Shown: in pieces, positions 26,901-39,690 of the stretch
Numbering within the stretch: the stretch's first letter is position 1
Layout of the letters: each line of letters begins with the position of its first letter
DNA from: Oxyruncus cristatus
Taxonomy: Eukaryota; Chordata; Aves; Passeriformes; Cotingidae
Length of the DNA: 64,000 nt
Assembly (NCBI GenBank): GCA_013399855.1
Contig: VXAY01002891.1
Coordinates: 249,300-313,299, forward strand
Direction of reading: 5' to 3'
Made by a program: the position numbers and the translations under genes
Notes under the pieces: model-generated
The model's database searches: none
What the model saw: only the letters and a program-made list of their open reading frames with translations
What the model was told of the DNA's origin: nothing

Positions 26901-29900
26901 CCACCACTTCTATACAGGTCACTTGAAGTTTGCTCCACGTTGTCCTAGAAGGGAGGAAAGATTATTTTTTTCATCCCACACTGGGTGTCCCAGTACACAC
27001 CCAGAAAAAAAAAACAAAACCCTTTTTGGTAGCTTGAGTCCAAATGGATCCTCATTTTGACCAAACATTGGCAAAACTCCCCTGTCCCTCCTCCTTCAAA
27101 CTTCTTGGACAAAGACGCCGAAGGAAAAGAGCCCAACTCGTGCCTCCTAACGCAGATGGTTTCCAAGAAAAAGGCACGTACAAAAAAACATCTGCAAAAC
27201 TACTACAGGACTTAGAGTTGCACTGCATCCTAAACAGCTGTCTGCCACAGAGTAAAAAGATATTTTTCTTGCTTTATATCTAGCAGCACATTTTATCCAA
27301 GAGATCTACAGTGGCGACTCATGGGAAGGAGGAGCAGTGTTGGGAGAGATGGGGAGAGAACTGGGACCACGCCTTAGGAGAAAAGTCAGGAGATCCTCTG
27401 TGCCCCAAACTGTACATTTGGATCTAAATACAAGTTACTTTTATAAGATGGAGAAGACTAGTTATTAATTAAAACCCAACCAAACAAAAAACAAACCCTG
27501 ATGATCATGACATAGATTTAAAGTATCTGGGGAGTGTTGGGGCTGCCTGGTGAAGAAAGATGTCCTTTCCAAAGAGTGGCTTTAAAATTTTACTCCCTCC
27601 AGAAGCAAATAACTGCTTTTTAACTCAAACATCCCAACCCTCCATTTAAAGATCCCAACTTCACTAGCTTGAGGAAAACAGGTCACTGAAGCCATGGAGT
27701 GCTCAGCACAACAGGAATTTCTTCATGCCTTGGACAAGGGGTTCATACCAGATGAACTGGCAGCATCCCTATTAAAATGAAATATGCTCCTTCCTTTTTT
27801 TGGGCCACACGCAACCTCCCCCACTAAGCTTCAAATTGTTTTTTAAACTACTTATTAAATTAAGCGCCTTTTTTTATCTTGGAAAAGAAGTTTTACTTGT
27901 TTATTTGTTTATGATTTCTTCTAGAGCCAATGTAAGAGGTCAAATAATTTCCAGATGACATCCAGACTCTTTTGTATTTGAATTTTTGCCGTCTTTTCTT
28001 TTGAAATTAATTGAAAGGAACACGTAAAAATCACGGGAAACCGTAGCGATCTTTAAATCCCTGGAAGAGGTGGTATTAGTTTCAGCTCCTATTTGCAACA
28101 GCAGCACTGTTATGGCAGGGTCTGTGCTAGACAACACCAAGTTCTGCTGTATGCTATTTAATATTGGCTTTATTTCTCAACATGTCTCACAATATTCACT
28201 TGTTCTTACTACACCACTGAAAATCGTGTGGTAACGGGAATTGTACCAGTCATATCCAAAGGTTTTTTCCAGTTTAGCAGTTGTGGACATGAAGTTAAGA
28301 ACTGGCAACCTGGAGAAGCTGCAGCCCACCAATGGCAACCCCAAGGAGCACATACTGCTTGGAGCCTTAGCGCTCACAGTTCCTAATATCGGAACTTAAA
28401 GTTGATGGAAGCGTTGAATAGGTTTTAACCAAGGCTTGATTTTCTCACATTAACCACAGTCCTAAATCACCAACAACTCCCAGAAGAAGCAATGTGCTGC
28501 ACCTCAGAGCCAGTCAAATTTTAATCCATGACTTGTTATCTTTAACCTAAACCATTTGGCACGGAGGAAACTCTCCCCGTCAGGTCTCTTTGACCAGGAA
28601 GTTCTTTGCTTGGTGGATAACTGACTTTTAAGATTGCACCACACAATTTAATGCAACCAGACTGAGGCTGAGGACCAAATGCTGGAGGCTTGGAAATGTA
28701 ATATTAATTAAAAAAAAATATTTGCCTACCCTGTTGCTCTGTCTACGAATAGACTACAAAGGTTTTTCATTGCTCAGAACTGCTGGTTTCCCAACATTCA
28801 CAAATTCTGGCCTCAGCTACAGCTACTTCAAAGGCAATAGATATGGTTCAGAGAGAAAACAAAATTGGAAAGAAAACTGATGCTGGCATTTCAGCAAAAT
28901 ACTGGTCACTCAGTGAGGAATCCTTGGGATCTCTGAATTAATTTCAGATTGCTTGAAATTTATCTCCTTGCATCTTTTTGATGCATCCCATTTTCTGCTT
29001 GTGAATCTCTCCACAGGATAGTTCTGTCTCCACAAAACCCTGAAAACTAAAAAACAAACATCAAACTGCCTCTTCCCAGTCAAATTACAAGCTCAATAAT
29101 TTGAACATACAAGGTTTTATTTTAAGAAAAAAGAATTATTACAAAATTAACACTAGCTCAGTTCCAGAACTCCTTCCAGGGCAAGGACACAGGTAGATAT
29201 TGGGAACACTAAAATGAGAGTCCCAGGGAGGCTTTGGCAGGGCAGCACCTCCTGACCCTGTGGGGCTGCACACAAGGCTCAGTTCCACTTTCCCTGGGCA
29301 AATGGGGGGTTTAACTCAAACAAGGCTTGGGTACAGACCCGTGTTCGTGCCAGTCTTAATTCAATCTTCATGAAGGAAAATTTAAACCACATCTCCTTTC
29401 CGATTCCAATTTGCTTTTTCATCTCTTAAGAGCAACAACTGCAACAGCACAGCACAGTCAGCACAGGAAACTCATGTTCATCTTTTGTAAAGCATTTGTA
29501 TGAACAGGCAGGTACAAGTTCACATTTTGGTTAATGTCTCCTTTGTGAATTTTTTTCTCCTCGCCCTGCTGAAGTTTCAGACCAATTGCATCCATGCCCA
29601 GATCTTAAACCAGGGACATAACCAAGGACCTAAGCTGGTACCCTCCAAGCCTTTCATATCTTTAACAACCCCAAGCCATTGAAGTCAACAGTAGAAGATT
29701 TAAGATGAGTCTTCAGATCCCCCAGTCATGTGTTTGCTGCCTGCTCAAGAGATGAGCCTCAGAAACCTCAGATATTCCCTCCTGGGTTGTACAAACGACA
29801 GTCAAACCCCCTCCCACGGGCACTGGGTGTTCTGGTTCCACCAGGCTGGGTGGGAGAACACACGATGCCTGGGGGGCCTTGGTGCGGGAAAGGGAGGGGA

Positions 29901-30949
29901 GGAATGCTGGGACCAATCGTGAACACAATTTGAGGATGTAGCTCAAACTCTGCCAAATTCCTGCACAATTGCATGCAGCAGGTAAGAAAGTTGATGGAGT
30001 CAAATAACTGCAAAGATAAATTTCCTGCTCCGTGGCAGAGATGGTGCTGACTGGCCAGGTTTAGGGAAACAATGAGCACGTCAGCCAGGTCATAAACTGG
30101 TTCAAATGCTAGAAAAATTACCTGTTGGCCGGCAGGGTTTAATGCACAACGAGCTGTCTGGTGTGGACACAAATTAATCATGCTCAGAAATGGATAGAGA
30201 GCTCAAAGCTTCTCGGCATGTCTGCCTGCACACAGCCACGAGGAAAACCTGGGATTTCATCAGACTGGATGAATAGCCTGGAGCACAAGGCATCATTCTT
30301 GAGCAGTTCCCTGTCGAGCATTTTAAATAGGTAAATGGTATTTTCATTGCTGTTATGATGAAAGCCATCAAGTTCAGCTTGCAGTTCCTAAAGGAGAGGA
30401 CTGATGGCAGCCAATCAAGGAGCCACGAGTTCAAATGAGACAAGATTAGGTGCCAAAACCTGAATTGCAGTATCCTTCTTGACTCATATTTTATGACAGT
30501 TTAACCAGCAATAAGCAATCAATTCCTTGTTTGACTTGGAGAATTACCATTTCAACTCCTCTCACGTGCTGGGACAGCTCTCTCTCTCCAGTTACAGCCA
30601 CAAATCCTGCCTCAGAGTTACCCCAGAACATTCACAAAGCCCATTTAACTGCATCACTCCTTGCACTGTGGTATTTTTAATCTGCCTCTGAACATACTGT
30701 GGAATGCAGATATTCAACTGTTGTTTAATCACTGCTGCTTATAGAATTTACTTTATTATTAGCCACTTCTATTTGACTACAGCAGAAAGCATTAACTGTG
30801 CCAAATGAATGTTTTACTTGAAAAAATAGAGATGTATAAATAACTTAGCAGTCTCGATTTTCAACAAAGGTTAAATCCAGCATTTAATATCAAATTCTTG
30901 GAATTTCCAGAGAGTTTTTCACAGGAAGAGATCAAAGAACATTTATACA
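17951..30949 (-). other. Intronic stretch without recognised gene
   Basis: About 13 kb with no exon, RNA gene or young transposon recognised. It contains a 13-bp tandem duplication at 18119-18144, a short CA-rich stretch near 24530-24547 and scattered A or T runs. The segment 26490-26600 is somewhat richer in CpG but far too short for a CpG island. Long open frames (119 codons at 21474-21833, 137 at 29768-30181) lack domains. Confidence 0.5.
18119..18144. repeat. Two perfect tandem copies of a 13-bp unit
   Basis: The unit AGAATAAGAATTT occurs twice head to tail, with a diverged third copy just upstream around 18103-18118. It is a small AT-rich minisatellite. Confidence 0.85.
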
Positions 30950-31030
30950 ATATTGTTATTCCTCTTTTACAGGTAGGGAACACAAGTCCCCAGCATTTGA
31001 GAGTTTACCCAATAATAGCAGTTATGGACA
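30950..31030 (+). mobile_element. Possible ancient MIR-type SINE relic
   Basis: The stretch TTATTCCTCTTTTACAGGTA followed by GGGAACACAAG resembles the MIR motif 'TTATCCCCATTTTACAGATGAGGAAAC' in composition and order. The following GAGAGTTTACCC loosely fits the next MIR block. Similarity was judged by eye and divergence is high, so this may be chance. Confidence 0.3.
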
Positions 31031-32249
31031 GGAATAATGTCAAGTTTTTGGGTTTTCTGTTCAAAAGGCAACTCTCATCCTGGGTACCAGCTGGAGGGCT
31101 TGTACTGCTCTGTTTACCCCTCTAAATGCTCTATTGTTGGGAAACTTCAAGAATCACTTATCCCCCACCAACTGAATTCTAGACACACAAATAAAGAAAT
31201 CTTGAAAGTAAGGAAATTACTCTTTTGTGTTCAATATTCTGCAACTATCTTTGCTTTTTATACTCTAACCTGACTGATGAAAACTAAGGGCAATAGTTTA
31301 GGAAAAAAACACGGGGAGTTTTTATATTCCACTGCTGAATATGAAATAACTCTGCATCATTCTGTTAATTTGCCAGTGTCATGGTGCTGCTTCTGTAATT
31401 CAAGACATCTATAAAAGGCCAACATTGATTTAAGTCGCAGTTCTGTCATAGGAAACTGAGACCAGACAATCACCTTGTCCAGATACCAGAGAGAAAGTGG
31501 CAGTGTTTTCCAGAGAACAGTCAAAAATTCAACACAATCATTTATGTTTTCCTATCAGAAACAGTATTAAAGCTGAAAGTATTCTCAATTTCGTAAAAAA
31601 CATTTTCCCTCTTTTCTTTCAAAGCAGAAAGTGTCCAAGGCAGAGAACATTTTTATGAAGACATCCTGCTCCAGTGACTTCACTGTGTGGCTGTGAAAGA
31701 TCTCCACAAACATCAACAATAACCCAGGTGTCCCAGAGAGATAAGAGACACAAACAACCATAATTCAGTGTCCTGCCAGCAGAGATCCAGCCAAGTCCTT
31801 GTGCTTGGCCACATAGTCATGGTCACGATTTAGATTTGATTTAGATTTTCCAGAGGAGAGAAGATGTGATGTGTGTCATTTGGGACAGGTCCCTTTAGCC
31901 ATCACCATGGGTCTTCCCTCCTCCAGCAATTCTAAGTTACTTTACCGAGCCATTTCCCAGATCCATTGAACACCCCTAGAAAAAAAAGCAAACTTCAGGA
32001 GAAAACTGAATTTCCTCCATCCTATTTTACACTACCGATTCTGAAGGAAATTCATCCTTTCCAGCTAAAAAGACTGCGAGCAGCACATGGGCTGTTCAGA
32101 GCATTTTCATGAGATGACCACATTGAGTTGATTTCTGGCAGCAAGGCCCCAAAAGCTTGAGCAGCAACACGCTCCCACATTTTTTCCTCCCTAGTAACGA
32201 AGACGGACAGTGACAAACACCCATTTTGCATGAGGCACACATTAAGGGG

Positions 32250-32266
32250 AAAAAAAAAAAAAAAAA
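32250..32266. repeat. A17 homopolymer
   Basis: Uninterrupted A run preceded by AAGGGG. No recognised element upstream would make it a retroposon tail. Confidence 0.9.
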
Positions 32267-32867
32267 GAATTTATCTGGACTTAATCGAAACTTGTCTTCA
32301 TACCAACGTGAAGCAATGCCTTGAGAACAGGGCTCTTTACTGCGAACATTTTTCTTTTTACCTTCGACTGATTATGGCTTCCCTGCTTTTTGAGCGCTAG
32401 CTCCAAGCCATATGTGTCTCCACATCAGCTTATCTGCTGCTTTCAACTTCTATCAGCCCCTGTTTTTACTCAACAGGAAAGAATACAGAATGTTCTAGTT
32501 AAAGTCTATTTTTGAATATAATAAAGCTATGCAAGCCCATTTCCATTTTCTGGTGTCTCCAACGAGCAGACTACCCAAGTTCATTAGGATGACAGTTTCT
32601 TGGCAATCAAGTCATTTTTCATTGTGTCTATAAGAACTTATTTCATTAATCCTTTGGCTCACTCACAAAACCCCATTCTCAGCACCAAACAAAAGGGCCC
32701 ACGTTCTGTCACCAGGTCCACACCTTGGGCATCCTTTTTTTCCTCGTGTGTTGCTGGGGGTGGTGGGGTGAGGGGAGAAGTCAAACAAGGCAAGACCTAC
32801 AGGTCAGCCTAAGTGGGTTTTCAGCCTCACCTTCCCCTGTGTTCAGCCTCATCAACAACCTGACTGG

Positions 32868-32950
32868 AATTGGGGTTTTGTTTATTGGGTTTGGGGGTTT
32901 TAAAGGGTTTTCAGTTGGCTGGTTGGTTTTTGGGGTGGGTTGGGTTTTTT
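32868..32950 (+). repeat. G/T-rich tract with several G-runs
   Basis: Runs of three to five G separated by T-rich spacers occur repeatedly (GGGG, GGG, GGGGG, GGG, then GGGGTGGGTTGGG), followed by T9. The tract is almost free of C. Four G-runs can be chosen with loops of 11, 3 and 7 bases, so it is a loose G-quadruplex candidate on the plus strand, the template for the presumed host gene. Confidence 0.6.
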
Positions 32951-35900
32951 TTTTGCAGAGCAGGAGAGTAAAACATGCTTTTAAACCCCCTCCCTTTAGC
33001 CATCCATCTTGGAATCTCTTCCAGAAAACAAAGCTGCAATGTGCTACTAAACGATAAGGAACATTTTCTGGAGCTATCTCAAACAATTTAGCCCATGATT
33101 TGCACTATTTAATCACAGAATGTCACATTTTGGTGCTATTGTGCAGCCCCGCCTGTACATCATGGGTTTATCTCGGTGCAGTTTGGGAAAGGCTCAGAGC
33201 AAAGGCAGCCCTGAGCTGTGCTGAGCACCCGTGACGGGGTGTGAGCGGGTTCTCTGGCAGCTCCTTCTGCTGAGCCAAGTGCAAAGCAGGGCACAGCCTT
33301 TGGCTGAAGCTTGGAGGCACGAGAGCAAGGCAAATGACGACTGCTTGGTGTTAAAAAGTAATAAATACGCTCATACTAACCACAGCAAGAGATACTGGTG
33401 TGTACATGTGCTCGCCATACAACCGAGCCTTACTGCCTGTCCTAGCACTGGGCAGGAGCCAAAGCTCTAACAGGCTCCTGGCTGGGCACTGAGGAGGCTC
33501 AGAGGCTCACGCCACCCCAAACATTCTCATTTTGGGGTTTTCTGCTCACCTGGATTTTGCAAACAGTGCCCCTCTCTGCTGTTTCTGAGGGAACACGAGC
33601 CTTCCTATCCTGATCAGCATGTTCCCCCCAGAGCAAAACTCACCAGCTGGGTCCCTTTCTGCTCACCTTGCTGGAGACCAGCACCTCTTTATCACTGCTT
33701 TGAGCTAATTAATTCATTTCCAGCCACACAAAGAGTAGAAAATTCAATAAATGCATTTAATGCCTGGTTTGTTTCGGTGCCCCTCAAGACCCACCAAGGT
33801 GGCATTGCCAGCCCTGAGGACAGACCTGAAGAGCTGGGTGGCTCAAAACCCCTTTTGCTGGCTCAGCCCCGTCACTCCTCACTGCCATGTAAGTGTTAAA
33901 ACAGAAGGATGTGTTGCCTTTGAAAACACGTTTAAGCAGAACATCCAGCAGGGGACCAAAGTAAGTTCTCAACCCGACCTCCAGGGCACAAACTCCTCCT
34001 ATATATGTGGGAACTCAGCTTTTCAGAAGAAAGGACAAAAACCAGCGGATAAACCACTGAAAACTGATCTTGCTTCAGCGCCCATTCCCATCAGACAGGG
34101 AACACTGCACACAGGAAAACCTGGTCTTAATGTCAACCACCAACCACCACTCTGACACACAAAGCCAGGAATGAACTAATCCAGCGCAGAAGGACAGCAC
34201 GAAACAAGGTTTTGTTTCCTCAACAGAACATAAGCCAGGAGGGACTTCAAAGCAAAACCCTCCTTGCACAACACCGGCAGGGCCCAACAAATATCGTGAT
34301 GACTCAGAAAACCCTCAGTGCCACCATCCAAGCGCTCTGAGGCTGCCCTGGCTGGGAGCAGGGAGGCTGGAAAGCTTGCCTGCACACGGATCACACAGGA
34401 TGGGCACACCAAGGCTGGCAGCACCGGGGGGTGACACAGAAAACCAAAAAGAGGATTTTGTGCATACCCTCATCATCAACAGGAAACAGAGAAGTTCAGT
34501 TCTTTTTTTAAATCAGCTGGTACAAATTCACCTCTAATTTATAACTTCACAAACCAGAAGATCTCCGGGAAAACCTATTTTTAAATTGACTTTGTAGTAC
34601 AAATCCTTTACCTGCTGCTGCTTCCTGCTAGAACACATACCAGCACAGAACCAGGCAGCACAATTGTCTTAAGATTTCTTGGAAGGAAGCCTTTATATTC
34701 ACAAGTATGATCTCACATTGAGCAAAATAGACTCATAAAACTGGTCCTTGCAAAGGATATCTGCTGAGAGACACATCCTGTCCTCTCCCAGGCCCCCAGG
34801 CACAGGCAGTGGACCCTTTTCAGATGAGGTCTGAGCACATCAGTTTTAGTCCTGTGGCCAGGAGACAAAAGAAAGGGGATTAAATTTTCTTCCCTCAAGC
34901 TGGGAGGGAAACATCCCTTTCAAAATGTTATTGAAATAATAAAACATTTCAATAACCATACAGCTGTGGAGCAGCAGTGCTAGGAGTACACACCACGTTA
35001 AAGACCCTGCTAGAATTTTATGAGTCTGCTACAAAACAGAACCCCAAATCCTCTGCAATTCCAGAACACGCAGACATGCACGCAAAGGCCCCCCAGCAAC
35101 AGCTGGTTTAAAAAAAAAAAAAATGAAAAGGAAAATCCCACTGGTGGAAAAGCTCCAGTCAATACCACCAGCACAGCCACTCGCCCCTTTTGCACTGACA
35201 CGAAACTAAAGTGTGGCAAGAGGGATGTAACAGGGATGTCCACAGTCACATTGCGAGCCAGAGGGAGGCACAAGCATCACAAAATCTCTCAGCTCCAGGT
35301 TCAGAGGGATGGTTTTTTTGCTTTTCATGGTAGGTGCATTCTAAGAGCAACATCCACAGCTCAGGGCATCGGGACACCTGGTGCTACAGGAATCCAGAAA
35401 CAAGACACAGTCGTGGCCCCCAAAGCCTTACAGCTCCTTGTTTCACAGGTGCTCCATGCAAAGGAGGGGAGAGCAGCCCTTTCCTATCTCTTTTAAAGAC
35501 CTGCAAACTCAAATTCTCATTAGAACCAAGTGAGAGTGGGTTATTTATGCAGGAAACTGCCAGTGCTCTGGGACCCCTGTTGTGGGGAAGAGCTTTTCCA
35601 GCAGCTTCACCACGATTTCTGATGCAGTAATTGCCACTGGTGGGGACTCCCCCAGGGAGCCTGGTTGGGAAGTGAGGCGCTGCAGATGCCTCTGCACTCA
35701 TCTACCAACTCAAAGATTTTAAACAAAGGAGAAAGGGTGGTCTCATCCCCGGGATTAACTGCAGCAGGGAGGTCTCTCTTCCTTGCAGGGTAGATAACAC
35801 TAACTCAGTTGCCGTGATTTCTCAAATCATTGCAGCCAAATACTTGCAAAATCAGAGCTGAATCTCCCTGGGGTGGAACAGAAAGGCAGCCAGGGCCAAG

Positions 35901-36317
35901 CACTTCATTTTTGCACAGTACCCATGGAGAGAAATCCCTCCCCCTATACAAGGCCAGTGAGCAGCCAAGCTGCCTTAAACTTCATTACAGGAGGGAGAAG
36001 GGAACAAGAGAGCAGACTGGAGAAGACAAAACAGACCAGGAGCTGATGGAGTTGTTTTCATTGCTTCCAGCTTAGATTCAAGAATTCTGCTTTTTGCAAT
36101 TGTCTGAAGACACCCCAGTGGAAAAAGATGAGGTCTGGGAGCAGGCTGGGGAACTGCAGGTACCTCCTGAACAAGGGCATTTCCCTCTGTTTGATCTGGA
36201 AACCCTCTGGCTTTGCAGTTGCCACATGTATTTCAGAAGAGCAAGGGGAGCCTGTGTCCCCACTTGCATCACAAGTGTGTTCCTCAGTGCTGGTTTCGTA
36301 GAAAAAAGTCTGATACC

Positions 36318-36337
36318 TCCCCCCGCCCCCCCCATCC
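36318..36337 (-). repeat. C-rich tract (G-quadruplex-capable on the minus strand)
   Basis: Two long C-runs, interrupted by a single G, are followed by CATCCC-type sequence. On the minus strand this gives two long G-runs plus a nearby GGG, which can supply four G-stacks. It lies about 100 bases from the second assembly gap. Confidence 0.6.
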
Positions 36338-36441
36338 CTTGTATTGATCCAGCACAGATGAGGTGCAGGCAGGAGTGCTGAAGAGACCTGGCCTGCTGGG
36401 GAGGAAATGAAAGAAAACCAGAAAAAAACAGATTGTGCTTT

Positions 36442-36499
36442 NNNNNNNNNNNNNNNNNNNNNNNNNNNNNNNNNNNNNNNNNNNNNNNNNNNNNNNNNN
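36442..36499. other. Assembly gap (58 N) bordered by a G-run
   Basis: The N run starts after GTGCTTT and ends directly in eight G bases followed by AAGAAAC. The G homopolymer at the edge suggests that G-rich sequence caused the gap. The real size is unknown. Confidence 0.9.
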
Positions 36500-39378
36500 G
36501 GGGGGGGAAGAAACAGAAAAAAGTTACATATACAAACACACCACACACACGCACATATTTTGGTCCAAGAAGTCATACACATCCCCTCTAATCACAGTTT
36601 GTAGCTACAGTAGTTTTGTCCACAGGACAAAGACATCCATATCGCTGTTTTAAGTAAGGTTTCCACCCTGTTAGGTACACAACAGTTGCTGTTGGGGCAC
36701 AGCCCTGCCTAGATGACGAGCAGAAGTCCACCCCACACTACAATTCTCAGGGGTTTGGGTGGTGCAGATCTGCTGCACAGCTACTTGCACCCAGAACTGG
36801 TGCCTGCTCACCTACAGAGAGAGTTTTACACCCCACACCTGGAGAAATAAGAGTTAGAGCCTGAGCAGATATGCCAACCTCTGCCTTTTCCTGCTCTCAT
36901 CCATGCCATAACACCCCCTGAGCAACAAAGGAGCCCCAGCATCACCTTTAGGCAGCACAGGAAAACACAGGCTGATGGGAGACCTGGAGGTGGAAATGAT
37001 GAGCAGGACAACAGCACATTGCAGGACTTAGAGCCTCCAAGAAACCCCAAGGGACTCGGATTCCCCGTTTGGAGCCCCGTGCAGGATGGCCACGGATGCA
37101 GCAGCTCAGAACTTTCCATAAGGTCTCCAGCCACTGCTTGCAAGATAAAACCGAATCACAGCAAATTCACTTCCTGGCACAATTTTGTGGGAAAATAATA
37201 GCATTTCCTTTCCAGTTTTATTGAAAAGCAAGTTCAAATTCAATAGTAGCAAATAAACCAAAAACATTCATGGCTCTGGAACAACTTGCATCTCCTCCGC
37301 CTTTATTAACCTTACAGCTGTTTGTCTGCTTTGACTGTGATAGGTATTTATAAAAACAAAACAAAAACCAAGATGAAACACAATGAAACTCAGTGATTTA
37401 CAGTCCCATAAAGGTTCCAGTCAAAAATCTGTAAAACCTTTGCAGAAACATCCCTCCCTCCCCCCAAAGAAGAGAAAGACAGTTGAAGAGGGAAAAGTTT
37501 TCTAATGTCCTATTTTCCTCTTAGCTAAGCAAACATTTCTACTGAAATAATTTACTGAAACATTAGATGTCTTGGCAAAAACAACACAAATTACCCAAAA
37601 GTCCATATTTTTCAAGGATCTCTGTGTCTCCCCCATTCTGTAATTGAGTACTGGAACTCTGAAGGAATTTTTCTGAATTGAAAAGCCGGGGACAGCAGTG
37701 GCTTTCACTTCTTGTATCTCATGGGCAGCAGAGAACAGGATGGCAAAGCAGAGACTTTCCACTAAATTTTGTTGCAGATTTCCTCATCTTGACAGAGACA
37801 TCTCCACAATCCAGACCTCTTTGGTGCCGACTATATTCTATATCATACAAAATCAACTTAAAGCACCTCTCTAAAGCTACAGAAAGACTCCTTATTTAGT
37901 TTTAACTTATCAGAACACCAGCACACTCCCCAGATTTCAGTGTCTTCAGCACTTTAGAGAACACTTAAAACATTTGAAGAATTTAGAGATGAATCTCGTT
38001 AGGAAATGGGGTACCTTATTTTTTATCCCATTTACAAGGCAAATTGATGTTTCCTGAAATTCTTTCAGGTTCCTGTTCTGTCTCCATTATTAAAAACCCA
38101 CTAATGATCCACAGTTTATGTGAAATTATTGTTTCAAATGCTTTTCTTAGCAATCCATTAAGTAACACTAAATGCAATTTTAGAGTTAGTTCCTTTAAAA
38201 GTCAACATAATTTTCTTTTTTTTATCCCAATCTCCTCCTATTTTGCGTGTCAATCATCTATGTATAATTCTTTTCAGATGGAATATAAAAATTTAATCTA
38301 TTTTAGTGTAATGAGTGCAAGCAAACAGAGCACAGTTCTGCTTCCTATTAGCCAACATAATATAGAATAGAGGGAAAGAGTTCACCCCCTTTGCACACAC
38401 ATACAAATGAGTGTAGGGGTTAAAAAAGGTGCCACTTTTACGCTGTGCAGGACACACGAACGATGCAGAGCAACAGGTTCTTTTGTCACTCACAGGTGCC
38501 TCCGCTTTTAAGGCTTTGATAAAAAGTTTCAAAGAATTCTGAGCCTGGACCAACAACAAGAATCTTTGGCCATATTTTTCACAGTTAAAAGAAAAAACAA
38601 AACCAACTAACCAAACAACACAAACAAATCCTGCTCCCTAAAAAAACCAACAGTCACCCACCAACACTCACAAGCTGCTCTTGGGATGTGCCCCAGGAGT
38701 ATTTCACTGCATGTGGGCTTGGCCAACCTTGCACCTCATGAGCTCTTCCATCAGTGGAAGACAAGCTCACAGGCATGAAAATATCGATAGCTCGCTCCTT
38801 TTACTAGTGACATGGAATAAGTTTATTATTTTTTTTCTTTTAAACTCATTTACGCATCACTGAGTACCATCAGGTAGAAGTATTTCTCATTTTTTCCGCT
38901 TCAGAAGATGTTATTTCTGGTTTCCTACACTAGCCTTCATGCCAGCAGCTTTGAAACTATAAAAAACCAGACCCTGTGTGTATAATAGCATCTGGGGAGA
39001 AACATCTTGGACAAAGCCATTGAAATAACAGTAACAAGTCTCCATTTTTATAGCCTTTGAAGATGTTTAGGCACTAATAGCAAGCCAGTTGCCAAGAAAT
39101 AAAATAATTCTTTATCTGAAGAGGTGATGCTTTGCCCAGGAAACCACTCTCGTGATATCCAACCCACTTTGCAGAACCTCCCTCTACTGCAGAGACTAAA
39201 ACATAGGAAAAAAAACCCAAACCACCAAACTCTGAAAACTTTAGGGTAGAAATAATACACTTCAATAAGAGCTTATCACCAGGAAAATCCCCAGTCTAGG
39301 AATGCTGCAGGTTTCTCCACTGCACTGACGGTTTTATATTCCCACACGAGTCTCTGCAGCAGATGGCAACGCACATGA

Positions 39379-39422
39379 GTAGGAAACGCATCTGAGTGGG
39401 ACACACAAGGGTAGGAAACGCA
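39379..39422. repeat. Short imperfect duplication, period 32 bp
   Basis: GTAGGAAACGCA occurs at 39379-39390 and again at 39411-39422, followed in each case by a related (T)CTGAGTGGGA/GAGCTGGGA sequence. It is a small local duplication. Confidence 0.7.
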
Positions 39423-39646
39423 GAGCTGGGACAGGACACCCTCCAGCTCGAGCACCCCAGCACGAGGTAACCCTCAGAGTGGTGCCCAGCCCAGTGCCAC
39501 CCCAGCTGCTCTGCCCTGGCAGCAAGAAAAAGCCACGAAAGCAGAGACATCACCTCGAGGGAGCGAAGGCGAGGAGCAGAGCCACTGGCTGGGATGAAAC
39601 CCTGCACTGCTGCCTTGGCCAGTGGCTTTCAGAGCAAATTCTGTGG

Positions 39647-39690
39647 GTTTTTTTTTGTTTGTTTGTTTGTTTTTATTTATTTTTTTTTAT
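39647..39690. repeat. T-rich tract with (GTTT) units
   Basis: T9, then about four GTTT units, then interrupted T-runs to 39690. Simple sequence without coding signal. Confidence 0.85.

Larger units (their letters stand above)
31031..36441 (-). other. Intronic stretch without recognised gene
   Basis: No exon or RNA gene is visible. It contains an A17 run at 32250-32266, the G/T-rich tract at 32868-32950 and a C-rich tract at 36318-36337 close to the second assembly gap. Open frames (158 codons at 35020-35496, 134 at 33751-34155) have no domain and are treated as chance. Confidence 0.5.

Noticed and set aside
29728..29933. Gly/Pro-rich frame suggesting a second collagen exon
   Set aside because: Glycine is not at every third position and the frame is on the plus strand, opposite to the collagen exon. 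It has no matching splice sites.
33112..33140. AATCACAGAATGTCACATTTT, resembling the start of a minus-oriented CR1 tail
   Set aside because: Only about 15 bases fit; the expected TTGGAAGGGACC-type block does not follow.
35020..35496. 158-codon plus-strand frame
   Set aside because: Contains a Lys/Asn-rich block from an A-run; no domain and overlapped by minus-strand frames.
38044..38370. 108-codon plus-strand frame in AT-rich sequence
   Set aside because: Composition reflects AT-rich DNA (Ile, Asn, Ser, Phe rich). No domain or splice evidence was seen.
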